Positions 22,994 to 26,041 of a DNA stretch of 26,041 nucleotides are shown here, one piece after another. Origin of the DNA: CAYQMF01 sp964418595 (lineage in GTDB: Bacteria; Planctomycetota; UBA1135; UBA2386); NCBI GenBank assembly GCA_964418595.1, contig CAYQMF010000097.1:1-26041 (forward strand), given 5' to 3'. Position numbers and translations under genes: made by a program. The notes beneath the pieces are model-generated. The model saw only the letters and a list, made by a program, of their open reading frames with translations. It was not told the origin of the DNA and made no database searches. Positions within the stretch are counted from its first letter, which is position 1, and every line of letters begins with the position of its first letter.

Positions 22994-23787
22994 CCTCCAT
23001 CGCCGGCAAGACCTGGCGCGAGGTGCGCGTGCTCACGTACGCCTACACGCTGCTGCTCCTGCTCGGTCTGCTGGCCGCGGTGCTCATGTGGCCGACCCTG
23101 CGCAACGAGGCCGCGGCGATCGGGCGCATGCTCCCCGCCAAGTTCCTGCAGCGCATCGCCGAGGCCATCGCCAGCCCCAGCGGGGATCAGGCCTACCGCG
23201 CGTACATGGCGATGCAGATGTTCTTCAAGGGCACGAACATCGTCGGCCTCGCCTTCGCCGTGCTCGTCGGCACCGGCATCGTCGCGCGCGAGCGCGAGAC
23301 GCAAACCCTCGAGTTCCTGCTCGGCCGACCGGTCGCGCGCGCGCAGGTCCTCTTGCAGAAGGTCACCGTCGTCGCCGCCGCTCTGGTGGTACCGATCGTG
23401 CTCACGAGCCTGGCCGCGATCCCCCTGAGTTGGATCGTCGAGGAGAACCTCGAGTTCGTGCCGGTGTTCATCGGCAGCCTGCACGCCGCGGCGTTCGCCC
23501 TCGTGTTCCTCGCCGCGACGACGGTGGCCTCCGTGCTGCTGCGCACGCAGGTCCACGTGGCGTCTGCGATCGGCGCGATCATCGTGCTGCAGGTCGTCGT
23601 GTACTTCGTGCAGCAGATCCGCATCGTCAGCGTGTTCCGGTTGTCGGACTTCGACGTGTACGGCCCGCTGCTCATGGGCCAGTCGGGCCCCGGCGACCTC
23701 GTGCTGTCGACGACGCTGTGGCTGCTCGGCGCCGCGGTCGCGCTCTACCTGCTGGCCAACCGCGCGTTTTCGCGCCTCGAGCTGTAG
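22990..23787 (+). CDS. ABC-2 type permease
   Basis: 265 residues from GTG 22990, overlapping the ATPase stop by 4 bases. There are about six hydrophobic segments: YTLLLLLGLLAAVLMW near the N-terminus, NIVGLAFAVLVGTGIVA, VVAAALVVPIVLTSLAAIPL, HAAAFALVFLAATTVASVLL, SAIGAIIVLQVVVYFVQ and LWLLGAAVALYLLA at the end. ARERETQTLEFLLGRPVARA is the conserved cytoplasmic coupling motif of the ABC-2 family (E-R-E-x-x-T-L-E-x-L-L-x-x-P). It forms a transporter with the preceding ATPase. The substrate cannot be read from sequence. Confidence 0.88.
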   Translation: MTSIAGKTWREVRVLTYAYTLLLLLGLLAAVLMWPTLRNEAAAIGRMLPAKFLQRIAEAIASPSGDQAYRAYMAMQMFFKGTNIVGLAFAVLVGTGIVARERETQTLEFLLGRPVARAQVLLQKVTVVAAALVVPIVLTSLAAIPLSWIVEENLEFVPVFIGSLHAAAFALVFLAATTVASVLLRTQVHVASAIGAIIVLQVVVYFVQQIRIVSVFRLSDFDVYGPLLMGQSGPGDLVLSTTLWLLGAAVALYLLANRAFSRLEL

Positions 23788-23793
23788 CCCGCG

Positions 23794-25152
23794 ATGCTCC
23801 CCGTCCCGGTGGTCGTCGCGCTCACGCTGCTCCGCGAGGCGGTGCGCGCGCTCGCCTTCCCGCTGTGGACGCTCGCCTATCTCCTCACGCGACGCCAGGC
23901 GCAGCGGCGCGCCGCCGACGTGCTCGCCAGCAACGCCAGCAACGACGAGGCCGAGACCTTCGCCGCGTTCGTGAGCGCGCACCCGCCGCCGCAGGACGCC
24001 CCGCCCCACCTCTTCGTCTCCGCGGGCGAGGCCTCGGGGGAAGGCCACGCCGCGCGCGTGCTCACCGCCCTCCTCGCCGGCGCACCCGGCCGCGTGCGCA
24101 CCACCTGCTTCGGCGGCGCCACCCTGGAGGCGGCCGGCGGGCGGGTGACCGTGCCCCTCAGCGATCACGCGATCATGGGGATCGGCGGCGTGCTGCGCGC
24201 GCTCCCCTTCCTCCTGCGCACGTTCGCCGCGTTCGTGCGCATGCTGCGGCACGATCGCCCGCACCTCGTGGTGCTCGTCGACTACCCGGGCTTCCACCTC
24301 GTGCTGGCCGCGGCCGCGCACCGCTACGGCGTGCCGGTCGTGCACTACATCGCGCCGCAGTACTGGGCGTGGGCGCCCTGGCGCATGCGCCGCTACCGGC
24401 GCGCCGTCGACCTCTGCCTCGCCATCCTGCCGTTCGAGCCGGCGCTGTTCCGCAACGCGGGCGTGCCCTGCACGTACGTGGGTCATCCGTCGCTCGATCA
24501 CCTCGCCGGCCACCCGCCCGATCCCAGCGTCGTCGCGCGCGAGCGGAGCAGTCCCACCCTCTGCCTGCTGCCAGGCAGTCGCAGGCGCGAACTCGAGCTG
24601 CACCTGGGGGGCATGCTCGCCGTGGTGCGCCGGCTGCGCACCGACGAGCCCGGCCTGCGCGTGGTGATCGCCCACCGCGACGCGCGGCGTGAGCCGCTGC
24701 TGCGCGACCTCCTCGCGCGGCACCGCACCGATGACATCGAGTTCGAACTCGGTCACGTCACCGAGAAGCTCGCCGCGGCGCAGGTCGTGCTCGCCAAGTC
24801 GGGAACCGGATCGCTCGAAGCGGCCCTGCTCGGCACACCCACCGTCGTCGTCTACCGCGTGCCCCCGTTCTTCGTGTTCCTCAAGCGCCTGCTCTTCAAC
24901 GTCCCGTTCTTCGCCGTGGCCAACCTCATCGCCGGACGCATGGTCGTGCCCGAGCGCTGCTTCGCCGACGATGCCGGCTGGGAGTGGGCCGGCACGGAGG
25001 TCGGCAAGCTGTTCCGCCTGGGGCCCGACCGGCTGTCCTGCCTCGATCGCCTGTCCGAGGTCCAACACCGCCTCGGCGACCCCGGCGCGAGCGAGCGCGT
25101 CGCCACGTTCCTCGCGCAGGCCCTCGGCGTCGCCCGCAGCCCGACGCCATGA
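23794..25152 (+). CDS. lpxB: Lipid-A-disaccharide synthase with N-terminal extension
   Basis: 452 residues; E. coli LpxB has 382. GT19 motifs: LFVSAGEASGEGHAARVL (73-90), VVLVDYPGFHLVLA, HYIAPQYWAWAPWRMRRY, LCLLPGSRRRELELH, and the nucleotide-sugar site KSGTGSLEAALLGTPTVVVY. The enzyme joins UDP-diacylglucosamine to lipid X to form the disaccharide of lipid A on the cytoplasmic face. Two oddities: a 70-residue N-terminal extension with a hydrophobic segment (about 5-30), and Glu in place of the Asp of the usual GEASGD. ATG 23794 lies six bases after the permease stop. The presence of lpxB supports a Gram-negative with LPS. Confidence 0.9.
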   Translation: MLPVPVVVALTLLREAVRALAFPLWTLAYLLTRRQAQRRAADVLASNASNDEAETFAAFVSAHPPPQDAPPHLFVSAGEASGEGHAARVLTALLAGAPGRVRTTCFGGATLEAAGGRVTVPLSDHAIMGIGGVLRALPFLLRTFAAFVRMLRHDRPHLVVLVDYPGFHLVLAAAAHRYGVPVVHYIAPQYWAWAPWRMRRYRRAVDLCLAILPFEPALFRNAGVPCTYVGHPSLDHLAGHPPDPSVVARERSSPTLCLLPGSRRRELELHLGGMLAVVRRLRTDEPGLRVVIAHRDARREPLLRDLLARHRTDDIEFELGHVTEKLAAAQVVLAKSGTGSLEAALLGTPTVVVYRVPPFFVFLKRLLFNVPFFAVANLIAGRMVVPERCFADDAGWEWAGTEVGKLFRLGPDRLSCLDRLSEVQHRLGDPGASERVATFLAQALGVARSPTP

Positions 25153-26041
25153 CCCGCCTGCCGCGATCCTCTCCCCTGCGCGACCTGCGCGCACTCCTCG
25201 CGCTGCTGCGCAAGGAAGGCGAACTCGTCGAGATCGACGCGGTCGTCGACCCCGACCTCGAGGCCGCCGAGATCCACCGCCGGGTGATCGCGGCCGGCGG
25301 ACCGGCGCTGCTGTTCAAGCGCGTGCATGGCTCGCCGTGGCCGGTGGTCACCAACCTGTTCGGCACGCGACGGCGCGTCGAGCTGGCGTTCGGGGCGCGC
25401 CCGGAGGCGTTCGTGCAGCGCGTCGCCGGCCTGCCGCAGCGGCTCGGCGTGCCGAGCCTCGGCAAGCTCTGGCAGGAGCGCGACCTGCTCGGCGCGCTGC
25501 TCCGCGTCGGCCGCCGCCTGCGTCGCAAGGCGCCGATCACGGAGCACGTGTGCCAGCCGCCGCGCCTGTCGCGCCTGCCGCTGCTGCGCACGTGGCCGCA
25601 GGACGGCGGCGCCTTCGTCACCCTGCCGCTCGTGTACACGGAGCATCCCGACGGCGTCGGTTCGAACCTCGGCATGTACCGCGTGCAGCGCTTCGACGAC
25701 GCGCGCGTCGGCCTGCACATGCAGATCGGCAAGGGCGGCGGGTTCCACCTCACCGCGTACGAGGCGGCAGAGCGCCCGATGCCGGTGGTGATCCACGTAG
25801 GTAGCGCGCCGGCGTTGATCCTGGCGGCGATCGCGCCGCTGCCGGAGAACGTGCCCGAGATGCTGCTCGCGTCGCTCGTGCTCGGCGAGCGCTTGCGCGC
25901 GGTGCGCGACCGCGGGCTCGGCGCACTACCGATCCTCGCCGACGTCGAGTTCGCGCTGGTCGGGCGCGTCGAGCCGGGCGCGCGTCACCCGGAGGGTCCC
26001 TTCGGCGACCACTACGGCTACTACTCGCTGCGCCACGACTA
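25149..26041 (+). CDS. ubiD: UbiD-family prenylated-FMN decarboxylase, 3' end beyond window
   Basis: Starts at an ATG overlapping the lpxB stop (ATGA). 297 codons lie in the window; full-length UbiD has about 490. Family features: N-terminal SPLRDLRALLALLRKEGELV and LEAAEIHRRVIAAGGPALLF, the NLGMYRVQ loop that contacts prenylated FMN, KGGGFHLTAYEAA, the PALILAAIAPLP segment, and EGPFGDHYGYYS. These enzymes decarboxylate aromatic or unsaturated acids and need UbiX-made prenylated FMN. In quinone pathways the substrate is a prenylated hydroxybenzoate or related futalosine-pathway acid. Which applies here is unknown, and ubiX is not in the window. Confidence 0.88.
   Translation, partial: MTRLPRSSPLRDLRALLALLRKEGELVEIDAVVDPDLEAAEIHRRVIAAGGPALLFKRVHGSPWPVVTNLFGTRRRVELAFGARPEAFVQRVAGLPQRLGVPSLGKLWQERDLLGALLRVGRRLRRKAPITEHVCQPPRLSRLPLLRTWPQDGGAFVTLPLVYTEHPDGVGSNLGMYRVQRFDDARVGLHMQIGKGGGFHLTAYEAAERPMPVVIHVGSAPALILAAIAPLPENVPEMLLASLVLGERLRAVRDRGLGALPILADVEFALVGRVEPGARHPEGPFGDHYGYYSLRHD

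Overview
The window is very GC-rich bacterial chromosome, with codon third positions almost all G or C. Several features suggest a Planctomycetota-like, LPS-bearing Gram-negative: large secreted beta-helix and FG-GAP proteins, a carboxypeptidase-regulatory-like repeat protein, a lipid A disaccharide synthase and an MJ0042-type zinc-ribbon protein. Myxococcota are a weaker alternative. No tRNA, rRNA or CRISPR array was seen.

Layout. Bases 1-4697 are mostly minus strand: a gene start running off the left edge, a multipass membrane protein with TPRs, a SlyD-like prolyl isomerase, a small exported-protein gene on the plus strand with broken reading frame, and a lipoprotein-sized repeat protein. 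Bases 4698-5078 have no gene but hold a 75-nt element that can fold as a perfect three-way junction. Bases 5079-11615 are one tightly coupled six-gene minus-strand operon: two paralogous ATP-grasp ligases, a peptidase S51-like protein, an E-set/esterase fusion, a RimK-like ATP-grasp and a second esterase. This is the most interesting locus: it looks like an uncharacterised amide-ligase pathway. Bases 11616-12060 carry one copy of a long palindromic intergenic repeat. Bases 12061-14787 hold a zinc-ribbon membrane protein and a KdpE/KdpD-like two-component system whose kinase lacks the usual KdpD N-terminal domains. Bases 14788-15740 are a scar: the last codons of a second trkA and a decayed IS110-family transposase tail.

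Bases 15745-19744 (plus) encode two secreted proteins, a beta-helix protein and an FG-GAP/VCBS protein, arranged as a pair. The first has an AGGAG pentamer array at its 5' end. Bases 19811-20050 hold the second copy of the palindromic repeat, 8 kb from the first. Bases 20061-21404 (minus) encode TrkA. Bases 21508-26041 (plus) form a compact operon: a TrpG/PabA-type glutamine amidotransferase, an ABC ATPase, an ABC-2 permease, LpxB with an N-terminal extension, and a UbiD-family decarboxylase cut by the window edge.

How genes relate. TrkA, the Kdp-like two-component genes and the trkA remnant share a potassium theme, but no transporter subunit lies in the window. The six-gene operon combines ATP-dependent carboxylate-amine ligation with two hydrolases and an S51-fold protein, a logic reminiscent of cyanophycin synthesis and breakdown, but with different families. 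All functional assignments come from reading translated sequence and remembered family motifs; no search was run.
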